Below are positions 18,740 to 27,995 of a stretch of DNA of 64,000 nt, in pieces; position 1 is the first letter of the stretch, and each line of letters begins with the position of its first letter. Source of the stretch: Oceaniovalibus sp. ACAM 378. Lineage in GTDB: Bacteria > Pseudomonadota > Alphaproteobacteria > Rhodobacterales > Rhodobacteraceae. The stretch lies in contig NZ_VSJK01000007.1 of NCBI RefSeq assembly GCF_008085915.1, positions 62,001 to 126,000 on the forward strand. Reading direction: 5' to 3'. The notes below the pieces were generated by a model, which saw nothing but the letters and a program-made list of their open reading frames with translations, ran no database searches and had not been told where the DNA came from. A program made the translations under genes and the position numbers.

Positions 18740-19455
18740 GCGACAAGGCAAGTGACGGCGCGCTGCTGCGGGTCGAGGGGCTTCAGGGCTGGTACGGCGA
18801 AAGCCATGTCCTGCACGGAATCGATTTCACGGTAAACCCCGGCGAGGTCGTGACCCTTTTGGGGCGCAACGGCGCGGGCAAGACATCGACCCTCCTTGGG
18901 ATCATGGGCATCCTGCCCCGGCGCGAAGGCTCGGTCCGCTTTAACGGCAACGAGATCATCGGCCTGCAACCACGCCAGATTGCGCGGCTCGGCATCGCCA
19001 TCTGCCCCGAGGAACGCGGCATCTTCGCCTCGCTCAACGTCGAGGAAAATCTGATGCTGCCGCCGCGCATCGCCGATGGCGGCCTGAGCGTCGAGCGGAT
19101 CTTTGACCTGTTTCCCAACCTCAAGGAACGCCGCCGCAGTCAGGGCACGAAACTGTCTGGCGGCGAACAGCAGATGCTGGCCATCGCGCGGATTCTGCGC
19201 ACCGGCGCCAAATTGCTTTTGCTGGACGAACCAACCGAGGGGCTGGCCCCGGTCATCGTCCAGCAGATCGGTCGCACCATTGCCGCGTTGAAGAACGAAG
19301 GCTTTACCATCGTTCTGGTGGAGCAGAACTTCCGCTTCGCCGCATCGGTCGCCGACCGTCACTATGTCGTCGATCAGGGGCGGGTGATCGACATGATCCC
19401 CAACGCCGACCTGCAGGCGAACATGGACAAGCTGCACGCCTATCTTGGCGTCTGA
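18736..19455 (+). CDS. livF: Branched-chain amino-acid-type ABC importer, ATPase LivF
   Basis: A 239-residue second ATPase of the importer. Walker A is LGRNGAGKTSTL, the Q-loop region reads ICPEERGIFASLNVEENL (the LivF-specific PEERGIF), the signature is LSGGEQQMLAIAR and Walker B LLLLDEPTEGLAP. LivF and LivG form a heterodimer on the LivHM permease. It overlaps livG by four bases, consistent with coupled translation. The livJ start is 49 bases downstream with its own strong ribosome site. Confidence 0.93.
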   Translation: MSDKASDGALLRVEGLQGWYGESHVLHGIDFTVNPGEVVTLLGRNGAGKTSTLLGIMGILPRREGSVRFNGNEIIGLQPRQIARLGIAICPEERGIFASLNVEENLMLPPRIADGGLSVERIFDLFPNLKERRRSQGTKLSGGEQQMLAIARILRTGAKLLLLDEPTEGLAPVIVQQIGRTIAALKNEGFTIVLVEQNFRFAASVADRHYVVDQGRVIDMIPNADLQANMDKLHAYLGV

Positions 19456-19503
19456 ACAACAAAAACCGGCGCGAAATTGCGTCATGATAAGGGAGAGAAC
19501 GAC

Positions 19504-20703
19504 ATGATGAAATCACTGGCATATGGAACGGCGCTCGGCGCGCTGATCGCCGGATCGGCGATGGCTCAGGACATCGAAGTCAAGCTGGGCGTGCTGAACG
19601 ACCGCTCGGGCGTCTATGCTGACCTTTCGGGCGAAGGCTCGGTCGTGGCCGCGCGTATGGCGGTCGAAGATTTCAAGGCATCCGACAAGGGCCTGAAAGT
19701 CGAGATTATCTCGGCCGACCACCAGAACAAGCCCGATATCGGCTCGAACATCGCCCGTCAGTGGTATGACGAAGAAGGCGTGAACGCGATCCTCGACGTG
19801 CCTACATCCTCGGTCGCGCTGGCTGTGGCCGACATCACCGCCGAAAAGAACGGCGTGCTGATCAATTCCGGCGCAGGTTCGACCGCGCTGACCCGCGAAC
19901 AGTGCCGCGCGACGACGATCCACTGGACCTATGACACCGCAGCCCTTGCCAATGGCACCGGCGGCGCGATGACCAATTCAGGCGGTAAAAAGTGGTTCTT
20001 CCTGACCGCTGACTATGCCTTCGGTCACTCACTGGAAGAAAACACCGCCAAGGTGGTCGAAGAGAACGGCGGCGAAGTCGTCGGCACCGTCAACGTTCCG
20101 TTCCCGGCACAGGATTTCTCGTCGTTCCTGCTGCAGGCCCAAGGGTCTGGCGCTGATGTCATCGGTCTTGCCAACGCTGGCGGCGACACGGTGAACGCGA
20201 TCAAGCAGGCGTCGGAATTCGGCATCACACAGGCGGGTCAAAAGCTGGCCGCGCTGCTGTTCTTTGTCACCGACGTGCACGCACTTGGGGCCCAGACGGC
20301 ACAGGGCCTGTCCCTGACCGAAGCCTTCTATTGGGATCAGAACGACGCGACCCGTGCATGGTCCAAGCGGTTCTTCGACACCCACGGCTCGCAGCCGACC
20401 ATGGTGCAGGCCGGGGTCTATTCCGGCACGCTGGCTTATCTTGCTGCGGTCGAAGCTCTGGGCAGCGCCGATGACGGCAAGGCCTTGGTTGCCAAGATCA
20501 AAGAGATGGAGATCGAAGATCCGCTCTTTGGCACGGTCAAGGTGCGCGGCGACGGGCGTGCGGTCCATGACATGTACCTGTTTCAGGTCAAGTCACCGGA
20601 CGAATCGACCGGCGAATGGGATCTCTACAACCAAATCTCTTCGATCAATGGCGATGACGCCTTCCTGCCGATGCTGGACGAGTGCGACTTTACAAAAATG
20701 TAA
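19504..20703 (+). CDS. livJ: Periplasmic binding protein of the Liv-type importer
   Basis: A 399-residue type I periplasmic binding protein (Leu/Ile/Val-binding family). A cleavable signal peptide is clear, ending in GSAMA-Q at about residue 20. The first beta strand is VKLGVLNDRSGVYADLSGEG, followed by AARMAVEDF and IISADHQNKPDIG. GYAFGHS-like ADYAFGHSLE supports the family. GGGAGAG precedes ATG 19504. A hairpin follows its stop, which fits higher expression of the binding protein than of the permease. Many Rhodobacterales homologues carry unknown substrates, so amino acid transport is a family-level inference. Confidence 0.9.
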   Translation: MMKSLAYGTALGALIAGSAMAQDIEVKLGVLNDRSGVYADLSGEGSVVAARMAVEDFKASDKGLKVEIISADHQNKPDIGSNIARQWYDEEGVNAILDVPTSSVALAVADITAEKNGVLINSGAGSTALTREQCRATTIHWTYDTAALANGTGGAMTNSGGKKWFFLTADYAFGHSLEENTAKVVEENGGEVVGTVNVPFPAQDFSSFLLQAQGSGADVIGLANAGGDTVNAIKQASEFGITQAGQKLAALLFFVTDVHALGAQTAQGLSLTEAFYWDQNDATRAWSKRFFDTHGSQPTMVQAGVYSGTLAYLAAVEALGSADDGKALVAKIKEMEIEDPLFGTVKVRGDGRAVHDMYLFQVKSPDESTGEWDLYNQISSINGDDAFLPMLDECDFTKM

Positions 20704-20720
20704 GCCGATAACGGCCAATC

Positions 20721-20746
20721 CGCCCTCCGGATCCATCCGGGGGGCG
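20721..20746 (+). terminator. Hairpin between livJ and livH
   Basis: The stem CGCCCTCCGGA / TCCGGGGGGCG (one wobble pair) with a 4-nt loop lies 18 bases after the livJ stop and lacks a following T tract. It is more likely an attenuator or an mRNA-stabilising 3' structure than a full terminator. Confidence 0.5.
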
Positions 20747-20777
20747 GTGCATGAAACGACGACGGGGCACTTTTCGC

Positions 20778-21665
20778 ATGTTCGAGCTTTTGGGAATTCC
20801 GCCGCAGGTCCTTTTGGGACAACTGCTGCTTGGCCTGATCAACGGGTCGTTTTATGCTGTCTTGTCGCTTGGGCTGGCCGTGATTTTCGGCCTGCTCAAC
20901 ATCATCAACTTCGCCCATGGCGCGCTGTACATGATGGGCGCCTTCGTGGCCTGGATGCTGTTGCACTATCTTGGCATCGGCTATTGGCCCGCGCTGATCC
21001 TTGCGCCGCTGATCACGGGTGCCTTCGGAATTCTGCTGGAGCGCACGATGCTGTCGCGGCTCTATCATCTTGACCATCTTTACGGGCTGCTGCTGACCTT
21101 TGGTCTGGCGCTGATCATTCAGGGGCTGTTCCGGAACTACTATGGTATTTCTGGCCTGCCCTACCAAATTCCTGACCTCCTGTCGGGTGGCAACAACCTT
21201 GGGTTCATGTTCCTGCCGAACTATCGCGCCTGGGTCGTCGTTGCTTCGGCGATTGTGTGTTTGGCCACATGGTTCATCATCGAAAAGACCCGGCTTGGCG
21301 CCTATCTGCGCGCCGCCACCGAAAATCCGGTGCTGGTCGGTGCATTCGGCATCAACGTGCCGCTGCTGATCATGCTGACCTATGGCTTTGGCGTGGCGCT
21401 GGCGGGGTTTGCCGGTGTGCTGGCCGCGCCGATCTATTCGGTCAATCCGAACATGGGCGCCGACATGATTATCGTGGTCTTTGCCGTGGTCGTGATCGGC
21501 GGCATGGGATCGATCATGGGGGCAATCCTGACGGGATACGTGCTGGGACTGGTCGAGGGCCTGACCCGGGTATTCTATCCCGAGGGATCGGCGGTGGTGA
21601 TCTTCGTCATCATGGCGATCGTACTTTTGATAAAGCCCGAAGGGCTGTTCGGGAAGGCCGCTTGA
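20778..21665 (+). CDS. livH: Branched-chain amino-acid-type ABC importer, permease LivH
   Basis: A 295-residue inner-membrane permease with about eight helices. The family hallmark GLINGSFYAVLSLGLAVIFG opens the protein, followed by LLNIINFAHGALYMMGAF. The later cytoplasmic loop GAYLRAATENPVLVGAFGIN and the ending GGMGSIMGAILTGYVLGLVEGL are typical of LivH. The ATG at 20778 is preferred; an in-frame ATG at 20751 lies right after the hairpin and would add a basic leader. The stop is followed one base later by livM, so the two permeases are co-transcribed. Confidence 0.93.
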   Translation: MFELLGIPPQVLLGQLLLGLINGSFYAVLSLGLAVIFGLLNIINFAHGALYMMGAFVAWMLLHYLGIGYWPALILAPLITGAFGILLERTMLSRLYHLDHLYGLLLTFGLALIIQGLFRNYYGISGLPYQIPDLLSGGNNLGFMFLPNYRAWVVVASAIVCLATWFIIEKTRLGAYLRAATENPVLVGAFGINVPLLIMLTYGFGVALAGFAGVLAAPIYSVNPNMGADMIIVVFAVVVIGGMGSIMGAILTGYVLGLVEGLTRVFYPEGSAVVIFVIMAIVLLIKPEGLFGKAA

Positions 21666-21666
21666 G

Positions 21667-22647
21667 ATGCAACAGACTGACACCGTAACCCCGCCTGTCG
21701 AGACGATCGCCTCGGCCACCGGAATGCCGATGCTGCACAAGATCATTTTCCTTGGCCTGCTCGCATTTCTGATGGTGCTGCCGTTCATGGTCTATCCGAT
21801 CTTCGCCATGAAGGTGATGTGCTTTGCGCTGTTCGCGGCGGCGTTCAACCTGCTTCTCGGGTTTGGCGGGCTGCTGTCATTCGGCCATGCCGCCTATTTC
21901 GGCAGCGCAAGCTATGTCGCCGCCCACGCCGCCAAGGTCTGGGGCCTGACGCCCGAACTGGCGGTGCTGTCGGGCACGGCCGCGGCGGCTTTTCTCGGGC
22001 TGGTGATCGGTTCACTGTCGATCCGCAGGCAGGGGATCTATTTCGCCATGGTCACGCTGGCCTTTGCGCAGATGATTTATTTCCTGTCCCTGCAACTGCC
22101 CTTTACCGGCGGCGAGGATGGGATTCAGTCGGTTCCGCGCGGCGAATTGTTCGGGATCTTCTCGCTTGAGAACAACATTCCGCTGTACTTCTTTGTGCTG
22201 ACGGTGACCTTCGGTGGCATTCTGATGCTGTACCGCATCGTGAATTCGCCCTTCGGTCAGGTGCTGAAAGCGATCCGCGAGAACGAACCGCGCGCGATCT
22301 CGCTTGGCTATAACGTCAACCGTTACAAGCTGATGGTCTTTGTGCTGTCGGCGACGTTCGCCGGACTTGCCGGGGCCACGAAAAGCCAGGTGTTCCAGCT
22401 TGCCTCGCTGACCGATGTGCATTGGTCGATGTCGGGCGAGGTGGTGCTGATGACACTGCTCGGCGGCATGGGCACCATCTTTGGCCCGTTGGCGGGGGCC
22501 GCGATGATCGTGACGATGCAGAACTATCTTGCGACCTTCGGAGCCTGGGTGACCGTGATTCAGGGCGTCATTTTTGTGATTGGCGTGCTGCTGTTCCGCG
22601 AAGGCGTGATTGGCGTACTGGCACGCTGGTTCAAGCGCCCGCTGTAA
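21667..22647 (+). CDS. livM: Branched-chain amino-acid-type ABC importer, permease LivM
   Basis: A 326-residue permease partner of LivH with about nine helices. Recognisable blocks are LLLGFGGLLSFGHAAYFG, SIRRQGIYFAMVTLAFAQM, the EAA-like loop LKAIRENEPRAISLGYNV and the ending LLGGMGTIFGPLAGAA. The start ATG at 21667 is one base after the livH stop, preceded by TTGAG. It closes the five-gene importer; no terminator was evident directly after it. Confidence 0.93.
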   Translation: MQQTDTVTPPVETIASATGMPMLHKIIFLGLLAFLMVLPFMVYPIFAMKVMCFALFAAAFNLLLGFGGLLSFGHAAYFGSASYVAAHAAKVWGLTPELAVLSGTAAAAFLGLVIGSLSIRRQGIYFAMVTLAFAQMIYFLSLQLPFTGGEDGIQSVPRGELFGIFSLENNIPLYFFVLTVTFGGILMLYRIVNSPFGQVLKAIRENEPRAISLGYNVNRYKLMVFVLSATFAGLAGATKSQVFQLASLTDVHWSMSGEVVLMTLLGGMGTIFGPLAGAAMIVTMQNYLATFGAWVTVIQGVIFVIGVLLFREGVIGVLARWFKRPL

Positions 22648-23141
22648 TCGCGGACGTTCACCGCCACAACGCTGCGCCGTCCGGGCCAATCGCCCACCGC
22701 ATCTGCCGGTCACCCGGCAATTCTGTTGCCGCACCCGGCAGTGCCTGCGGCGCATGAAACACCCGCCACGCGGGACACCGGACAGCCATGTCCGGCAAAG
22801 GCAGAAGCACCGGCCATGGTCGATCTGCACAAGCCGTGCGGTGCCCTTTTGGAGAGTGTGCGGATAACCGCCTGAATACCACCGACATTTGCCGTTGCTT
22901 TGCCTCTTTCGCGGACAGGTCGGTCATCCCTATCGGTGAATTTGCTTGGCCAATTGACTTGTGAAGGGTGGGTGACTACCTTTTGATTCATGATGGTACA
23001 TGCAGATCATTTCCGCTTTCGCCTGCTCAACCGCCCTTTTCCCCGGGCGGTCTAGGCGCGCCTGCGCCTGTCGAACGACCCGGGGCATCATCTCAATCCG
23101 AAGTATGAGCGTGAAACGACATTGTCGTCCGAGGAGCAGTC
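22648..23141. other. Intergenic region of 494 bases, no supported gene
   Basis: A minus-strand frame at 22658-22927 gives 89 residues with a protein-like end (RQMRWAIGPDGAALWR), but it has no clear ribosome site and no known family. Overlapping frames on the plus strand are equally open. The 3' part, 22920-23140, contains AT-richer stretches and the GAGGAG ribosome site for the next gene. A remnant gene is possible; I do not annotate one. Confidence 0.35.
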
Positions 23142-23594
23142 ATGACCGGTATTCGCGAAACCCAATTTTCCAGTCCCCAGTCCCGCCTTGGCCCCAAGAT
23201 ATCAACGCGCCGTCAGGCGATGTTGCCCTTGGACGACCATCGGCGGCTTCAGCAATATCTGTCCCTGTGTGAAACACCGGAACAGCCGGATGCGGCGATC
23301 CTTTGCCATGTTCTGCACCACAAGATCATGACATCCGATCCCGTCAGCAACCTGTCGCTCCGCGATCTCGTAACCGGCGGTTGCCGGGTCGAGTTTTCTG
23401 TGGGCAACGGGCCGTTGCAGACCGGATTGATGTCCCACACGGCGCGTTCAGCGCCAGATATCGGGGTCATTCCGGTATTCTCGCTGCTGGGCGCCACACT
23501 GATCGGTATGCGGGTGGGCCAAGGCGCCCCGCTCTTGTCCGAGGACGGTACCATCGCCACACTGTTGGTCACCGGCGTCGAACAACCGACCTAA
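23142..23594 (+). CDS. Diverged Rnk/GreA C-terminal-like protein
   Basis: A 150-residue protein next to, and resembling, the clearer Rnk-like protein downstream. Its C-terminal part VFSLLGATLIGMRVGQGAPL matches the position and pattern of MTPIGVALVGLAEGAAFHW in the neighbour, which is the GreA/GreB/Rnk C-terminal fold. An N-terminal helical part (LDDHRRLQQYLSL) also corresponds. The core VSYRDESTG-type strand is weaker here. Rnk-type proteins bind RNA polymerase or influence nucleoside diphosphate kinase; a regulatory role is inferred. ATG 23142 follows CGAGGAGC. It is probably a duplicated, diverged copy in a two-gene operon with the next gene. Confidence 0.6.
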   Translation: MTGIRETQFSSPQSRLGPKISTRRQAMLPLDDHRRLQQYLSLCETPEQPDAAILCHVLHHKIMTSDPVSNLSLRDLVTGGCRVEFSVGNGPLQTGLMSHTARSAPDIGVIPVFSLLGATLIGMRVGQGAPLLSEDGTIATLLVTGVEQPT

Positions 23595-23675
23595 GACTGC
23601 AAACCGCTATCCATGGGGGGCATATTGCTTCCCCCGCTGTCGTTTTTTTTACTCATCTCTGAAGGAGGTCTTCTG

Positions 23676-24116
23676 ATGTCCACTCCCCGGACTGACAACG
23701 TGAAACCGCGCCGCGAGCGCGCCCCGAGAATCGTGATCGAGGCGAATGCCCTCGCCCATCTGGAATCCCTGGCGGAAGGCGCGATTCAGCGCAATCCGGA
23801 GCTGGCCAATCGTCTGCTTGACGAATTGGGGCGCGCCCGCATCGTCAAGCAGGAAAAACTGCCGGCGAATGTGGTGACCATCGGCAGCACCGTTTCCTAT
23901 CGCGATGAATCCACCGGACAGGAAAAGACCGTGACGCTGGTCTATCCCGAAGACGCGGATATCGCCCTCCAGCGGGTGTCTGTCATGACGCCAATCGGCG
24001 TGGCACTGGTCGGGCTCGCCGAAGGTGCGGCCTTTCACTGGAACACGCGCGACCACCAGCGGCGGGCATTGACGGTGATCAAGGTTGAACAGGCTCAAGC
24101 AGCGACCGAAGCGTGA
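23676..24116 (+). CDS. Rnk-like regulator (GreA/GreB C-terminal domain)
   Basis: A 146-residue protein. Residues 1-60 form an N-terminal helical part (LAHLESLAEGAIQRNPELAN), and about 65-140 the GreA/GreB C-terminal FKBP-like domain: VVTIGSTVSYRDESTGQEKT, then LVYPEDAD, then VSVMTPIGVALVGLAEG. In E. coli Rnk is a regulator of nucleoside diphosphate kinase and binds RNA polymerase; the anti-pause GreA coiled coil is absent here. Start ATG 23676 follows a perfect AAGGAGG site. It lies 81 bases after its diverged paralogue. Convergent with the phospholipase D-like gene. Confidence 0.82.
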   Translation: MSTPRTDNVKPRRERAPRIVIEANALAHLESLAEGAIQRNPELANRLLDELGRARIVKQEKLPANVVTIGSTVSYRDESTGQEKTVTLVYPEDADIALQRVSVMTPIGVALVGLAEGAAFHWNTRDHQRRALTVIKVEQAQAATEA

Positions 24117-24184
24117 CCTGCGTGCGGGGGCGGGCGGCGGGCGGCATGCCCCGAACCCGCCCGCCCGCAAGCCTTGGCGGCTGC

Positions 24185-25726
24185 TTACAAAAGCCATTCC
24201 ACCGGCAACCAGCCGACCACGGCAATCGCCGCCCTTTTGAATATGTTCGAGCCGGGTTCGTCACTTGTCGCCTCGGCTGTGACCGGATCGACCCAGACAG
24301 GATGCCCGGCCTTCAGTTCAATCCGCCACGCCATACCGCTTAATTCGCGGTCAAATGCGTCGTGCAGGCCCTGCGCCATCTGCGGGCTGTCGATCAACAG
24401 GCCCATTTCGGTATTCAGCGTGGTCGACCGCGGATCGAAATTGAACGATCCAACAAAAATCCGCTCACCGTCGACTGCAAATGTCTTGGCGTGCAGGCTG
24501 GCCCCCGATGATCCGAACGGGCCGATCTTGTCGAGCGGGGCATTCGGTGCCGATGTGCGCCGCAACTCGTACAGCCCGACACCGGACCGCAGCAATGCCT
24601 TGCGCCGTTTGGCATATCCCGCATGAACCGGCAGCACGTCTGTCGCCTCAAGCGAGTTCGTCAGCATCCGGACCGAGACGCCGCTTTTCTGCAGTGTGCC
24701 AAAGGCCCGCGTTCCCACCTTACCCGGTACGAAATATGGTGAGATTCCGTCAAACTGCGCTTCGATATGCCCAACCGCCCGCAACAGACGCGAGGCAAGC
24801 AGATCCTCACGCGGAACAGCGCCTTCGCCCTTGACCGGATCGTCACTGACAAGAACGGCGGTGGTCCATTCAAGCTCAAGACGCCCCTCAGCCAATGCGG
24901 CCACGATATCCGATTTCTGTAAAAGGTCACGATATTCAGACATTTGCGGATCGCTCTGTCTCTGAGCCAATCCTGCACCAATCGGGTCAGAACCGTCGGA
25001 CTTGCCCACGATCAGCCCGGCGGGGTGAACCGAAGGTGCCGCCCAGTACCGGTCGAAATCGGCCGAAACGTCGGACACGATGCCACCCGCCGCAAGCACG
25101 TCCAGATCGACGAACAGCGCGGTTGCGCCGGTGCCGAAATATTCGTCTCCGACATTCCGGCCCCCCAGAATTGTCACGTGGCCGTCTACCGTGAAGGATT
25201 TGTTATGCATCCTGCGGTTCAGACGGAAAAAGTCGAACCCATAGGACAGAAGTTTGAGCCGCCGCAGGTTGAACGGATTGTAAAGCCGGACCTCGACATT
25301 GGGATGGGCCACCAATGCGGCCAGTTCGGGGTCAAGGCCCGAGGTGCCGTTGTCGTCCAGCAAAAGCCGCACCCGCACACCGCGCTCGGCGGCGCGTTGC
25401 ATCGCATCAAGAAGCAGGTATCCCGTCAGATCGCCGTGCCAGATGTAATACTGCGCGTCGATCGACGACACGGCAGCATCCGCCAGGATCATCCGCGCGG
25501 CAAAGGCGTCGGCACCATTCTGCAGCGGCGCGATACCGGTCAGACCGGCGTGATCTTTGCTGCGTTGTGCCAGCGCGTCGGCGATGGGCCCGGAGACAGA
25601 AGGCGGTAAGGCCAGGCTGTCGGTTCGCGCGGTCGCCGTCGGCGCTGCAAAGACGATCCTTGCAAGGATGATCGCGAACGACAGGAACACCGCAAAGGCG
25701 AAAAAGTATTTCAGAACCATCAACAT
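24185..25726 (-). CDS. Phospholipase D-family protein (two HKD motifs)
   Basis: A 513-residue protein with an N-terminal membrane helix (about residues 3-27), then a duplicated PLD fold. Both catalytic motifs are intact: HNKSFTVDG with GGRNVGDEYF, and HAKTFAVDG with GSFNFDPRS. The order and length resemble cardiolipin synthase C-like (ClsC/YmdC) enzymes, so phosphatidyl transfer or phospholipid hydrolysis at the membrane is likely, but nuclease activity is possible. The open frame continues upstream to 26125; ATG 25726 is chosen because AGGGA precedes it and the hydrophobic helix follows, while the upstream part looks non-coding. Confidence 0.85.
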   Translation of the reverse strand: MLMVLKYFFAFAVFLSFAIILARIVFAAPTATARTDSLALPPSVSGPIADALAQRSKDHAGLTGIAPLQNGADAFAARMILADAAVSSIDAQYYIWHGDLTGYLLLDAMQRAAERGVRVRLLLDDNGTSGLDPELAALVAHPNVEVRLYNPFNLRRLKLLSYGFDFFRLNRRMHNKSFTVDGHVTILGGRNVGDEYFGTGATALFVDLDVLAAGGIVSDVSADFDRYWAAPSVHPAGLIVGKSDGSDPIGAGLAQRQSDPQMSEYRDLLQKSDIVAALAEGRLELEWTTAVLVSDDPVKGEGAVPREDLLASRLLRAVGHIEAQFDGISPYFVPGKVGTRAFGTLQKSGVSVRMLTNSLEATDVLPVHAGYAKRRKALLRSGVGLYELRRTSAPNAPLDKIGPFGSSGASLHAKTFAVDGERIFVGSFNFDPRSTTLNTEMGLLIDSPQMAQGLHDAFDRELSGMAWRIELKAGHPVWVDPVTAEATSDEPGSNIFKRAAIAVVGWLPVEWLL

Positions 25727-26236
25727 CGGAATTCCCTGAAGCGCGAAGGCCGGACATGCCAGATGTGGCCTCCGCCGCACGTTCATGCAACTGTTCTCTC
25801 GTTGCCGCGTTAGACAGCGACGGTCGCAATCCACCCTTACAAGCCATGCAACCGGCGCAAAGCGGGCGACGTCACGGTTTCCTTTGTCCCGGCGCCGGCC
25901 AAATATATCGGGCCCGCCACAGCAGTCACGGACCACGGGCGCGGGTGAGCCGAATCTGTCCCTTGATCCGACCATTGATGCTTTCGGTTTCAAGCCGCTG
26001 GGCAGAAACGGGGACATGACTGGGATCAGGCGTTCGATGGCAACCAAACCGACGGCATTATGGCCGCGTGGTCTATGAGCTATTCGCTGCCCGGATCTGG
26101 CTTCAGACACGGACGCCCCGGCCAAAACCCGAAGGGCGCGCCAGCGCAGGGGCGGCAGTGCGCCTTTGCCCTATGATCCGCCCTTGATTCTGGCGGGCGC
26201 AATCTGTCATCAGGCAGCAACGCGAAAGGACATGAC
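25727..26236. other. Intergenic region of 510 bases with a possible coding remnant
   Basis: Both strands are open by chance of high GC. On the plus strand about 25965-26025 gives LSLDPTIDAFGFKPLGRNG and, after a frame change near 26010, DWDQAFDGNQTDGIMAAW ending around 26175; this looks like the tail of a decayed gene, family unknown. No ribosome site precedes it. The region separates the phospholipase D-like gene from the ABC exporter and should include both promoters. Confidence 0.35.
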
Positions 26237-27160
26237 ATGAACGACATCGTCATCGTCGATGGGGTGCGAAAATCCTATGACAACGGCTTCGAGGCCCTGA
26301 AAGCCGTCTCGCTGAACATCCGCGAGGGTGAAATTCTTGCCCTGCTCGGGCCGAACGGCGCAGGCAAGACCACTTTGATCTCGATCATCTGTGGCATCGC
26401 CAACGCGTCCGCAGGGAAAATCAGCGTCGGCGGTCACGACACGCTGCGCGATTATCGCGCCGCGCGCCGCCTGATCGGTTTGGTGCCGCAGGAAATCAGT
26501 CTTGAGCCGTTTGAAAAGGTCATCAACACCGTTCGGTTTTCCCGCGGGTTGTTCGGCTTTCCCAAGGACGAGGCACATATCGAAAAGGTGCTGCGCCAAC
26601 TGTCTCTGTGGGACAAGAAAGACAGCCGCATCAACGAACTGTCCGGCGGCATGAAACGCCGGGTCCTGATCGCCAAGGCGCTGTCTCACGAACCTCGGGT
26701 ACTGTTTCTGGATGAACCCAGCGCCGGGGTGGATGTGGAGCTGCGCAAGGACATGTGGCGCGTGGTCGACGGGCTGAAGCGCGACGGCGTTACGATTATC
26801 CTGACGACCCACTACATCGAAGAGGCCGAAGCAATTGCCGACCGCGTCGCCATCATCGCCCACGGAGAAATCCTGCTGGTCGAAGAAAAGGCCGCGCTGA
26901 TGCAACGTATGGGGCAGAAACAGATGGTGATTGAATTACAGGTCCCGGTGACCGAAGTGCCGGAAGCGCTGCATCGTCACTCTCTTGAGATGGGCCCCGA
27001 AGGCACGCTGATCTTTTCCTATGACACGCGGGGCGAACGGACGGGGATCACCAAATTGCTGTCCGATCTTTCCGCCGCCGGCATGGTGCTGCGCGACGTG
27101 CAGACGCGGCAAAGCAGCCTAGAAGACATATTCGTCGATCTGGTGCGAAAGGACGCATGA
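26237..27160 (+). CDS. ABC-2 exporter ATPase
   Basis: A 307-residue ATP-binding subunit of a DrrA/YadG-type exporter. Walker A is [17 protein letters not shown] at about residues 37-53, the signature [15 protein letters not shown], Walker [17 protein letters not shown] and the switch histidine [13 protein letters not shown]-terminal 80-residue regulatory extension ends in [15 protein letters not shown], typical of ABC-2 exporters. The stop overlaps the permease start as ATGA. Substrate unknown; family members move polysaccharides, drugs or heme. The two genes form a complete half-and-half exporter unit. Confidence 0.9.
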   Translation: MNDIVIVDGVRKSYDNGFEALKAVSLNIREGEILALLGPNGAGKTTLISIICGIANASAGKISVGGHDTLRDYRAARRLIGLVPQEISLEPFEKVINTVRFSRGLFGFPKDEAHIEKVLRQLSLWDKKDSRINELSGGMKRRVLIAKALSHEPRVLFLDEPSAGVDVELRKDMWRVVDGLKRDGVTIILTTHYIEEAEAIADRVAIIAHGEILLVEEKAALMQRMGQKQMVIELQVPVTEVPEALHRHSLEMGPEGTLIFSYDTRGERTGITKLLSDLSAAGMVLRDVQTRQSSLEDIFVDLVRKDA

Positions 27161-27921
27161 TGAACCTGAACGCAGTCCGCGCGATTTATATTTTTGAGAT
27201 GACGCGCACCTTTCGAACGCTGCTGCAATCGGTGGTGTCACCGGTTCTGTCCACGTCGCTGTATTTTGTCGTCTTCGGTGCCGCCATCGGGTCGCGCATC
27301 GATACTGTCGAAGGTATCAGCTATGGCGCGTTCATCGTGCCCGGGCTGATCATGCTGTCGGTCCTGGTGCAATCGGTGTCCAACGCCAGTTTCGGCATCT
27401 ATATGCCGAAATTCATCGGCACGATCTATGAACTGCTGTCGGCGCCTGCGTCGTTCATCGAGATCACCGCGGGGTATGTTCTGGCAGCGGCGACAAAATC
27501 GCTGATCATTGGGGTGATCATCCTGTTCACCTCGTTCCTGTTCGTCGACATCTCGGTTCAACACCCGTTCTGGATGCTGGCGTTTCTCGTGATGACCTGC
27601 CTGTCATTCAGTCTGTTCGGCTTTATCATCGGCATCTGGGCGAAGAATTTCGAACAGTTGCAACTGGTGCCGCTGCTGATTGTCACGCCTTTGGTGTTTC
27701 TTGGCGGATCGTTCTATTCGATTTCGATGCTGCCCGCCGGATGGCAGACCGTGGCGATGTTCAATCCCGTCGTCTATCTGGTGTCGGGATTTCGCTGGTC
27801 GTTCTTCGGTTCTGCCGAAGTCGCCTTGGGCTGGAGCCTGCTGGCCATCGCCGCTTTCACCCTTGCATGTGTCGCCGTGATCGGCTGGATTTTCCATACG
27901 GGATACCGGTTGCGCAAGTGA
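27157..27921 (+). CDS. ABC-2 exporter permease
   Basis: A 254-residue integral membrane protein of the ABC2_membrane family with about six helices. The N-terminal [20 protein letters not shown] segment precedes the first helix, and the family block [20 protein letters not shown] with [20 protein letters not shown] appears near residue 165-210. That block matches the NodJ/YadH-type signature. It is translationally coupled to the ATPase by a four-base overlap. No dedicated outer-membrane or adaptor gene is nearby, so the role is inferred only at the family level. Confidence 0.9.
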   Translation: MMNLNAVRAIYIFEMTRTFRTLLQSVVSPVLSTSLYFVVFGAAIGSRIDTVEGISYGAFIVPGLIMLSVLVQSVSNASFGIYMPKFIGTIYELLSAPASFIEITAGYVLAAATKSLIIGVIILFTSFLFVDISVQHPFWMLAFLVMTCLSFSLFGFIIGIWAKNFEQLQLVPLLIVTPLVFLGGSFYSISMLPAGWQTVAMFNPVVYLVSGFRWSFFGSAEVALGWSLLAIAAFTLACVAVIGWIFHTGYRLRK

Positions 27922-27995
27922 TCCGGCGTGCCAAGCCGCAACACTGAGCCGCAGCACCGACAGCACGCCTTGTTGCCGGCCTCCGGCCACTCTAC

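Noticed and set aside
22658-22927. 89-codon minus-strand ORF after livM
   Set aside because: The end looks protein-like, but there is no ribosome site or family, and overlapping frames are equally open.
25727-26125. Upstream extension of the phospholipase D-like gene
   Set aside because: The frame is open but lacks a ribosome site, has a signal-less atypical composition, and the real start with ribosome site and membrane helix is at 25726.
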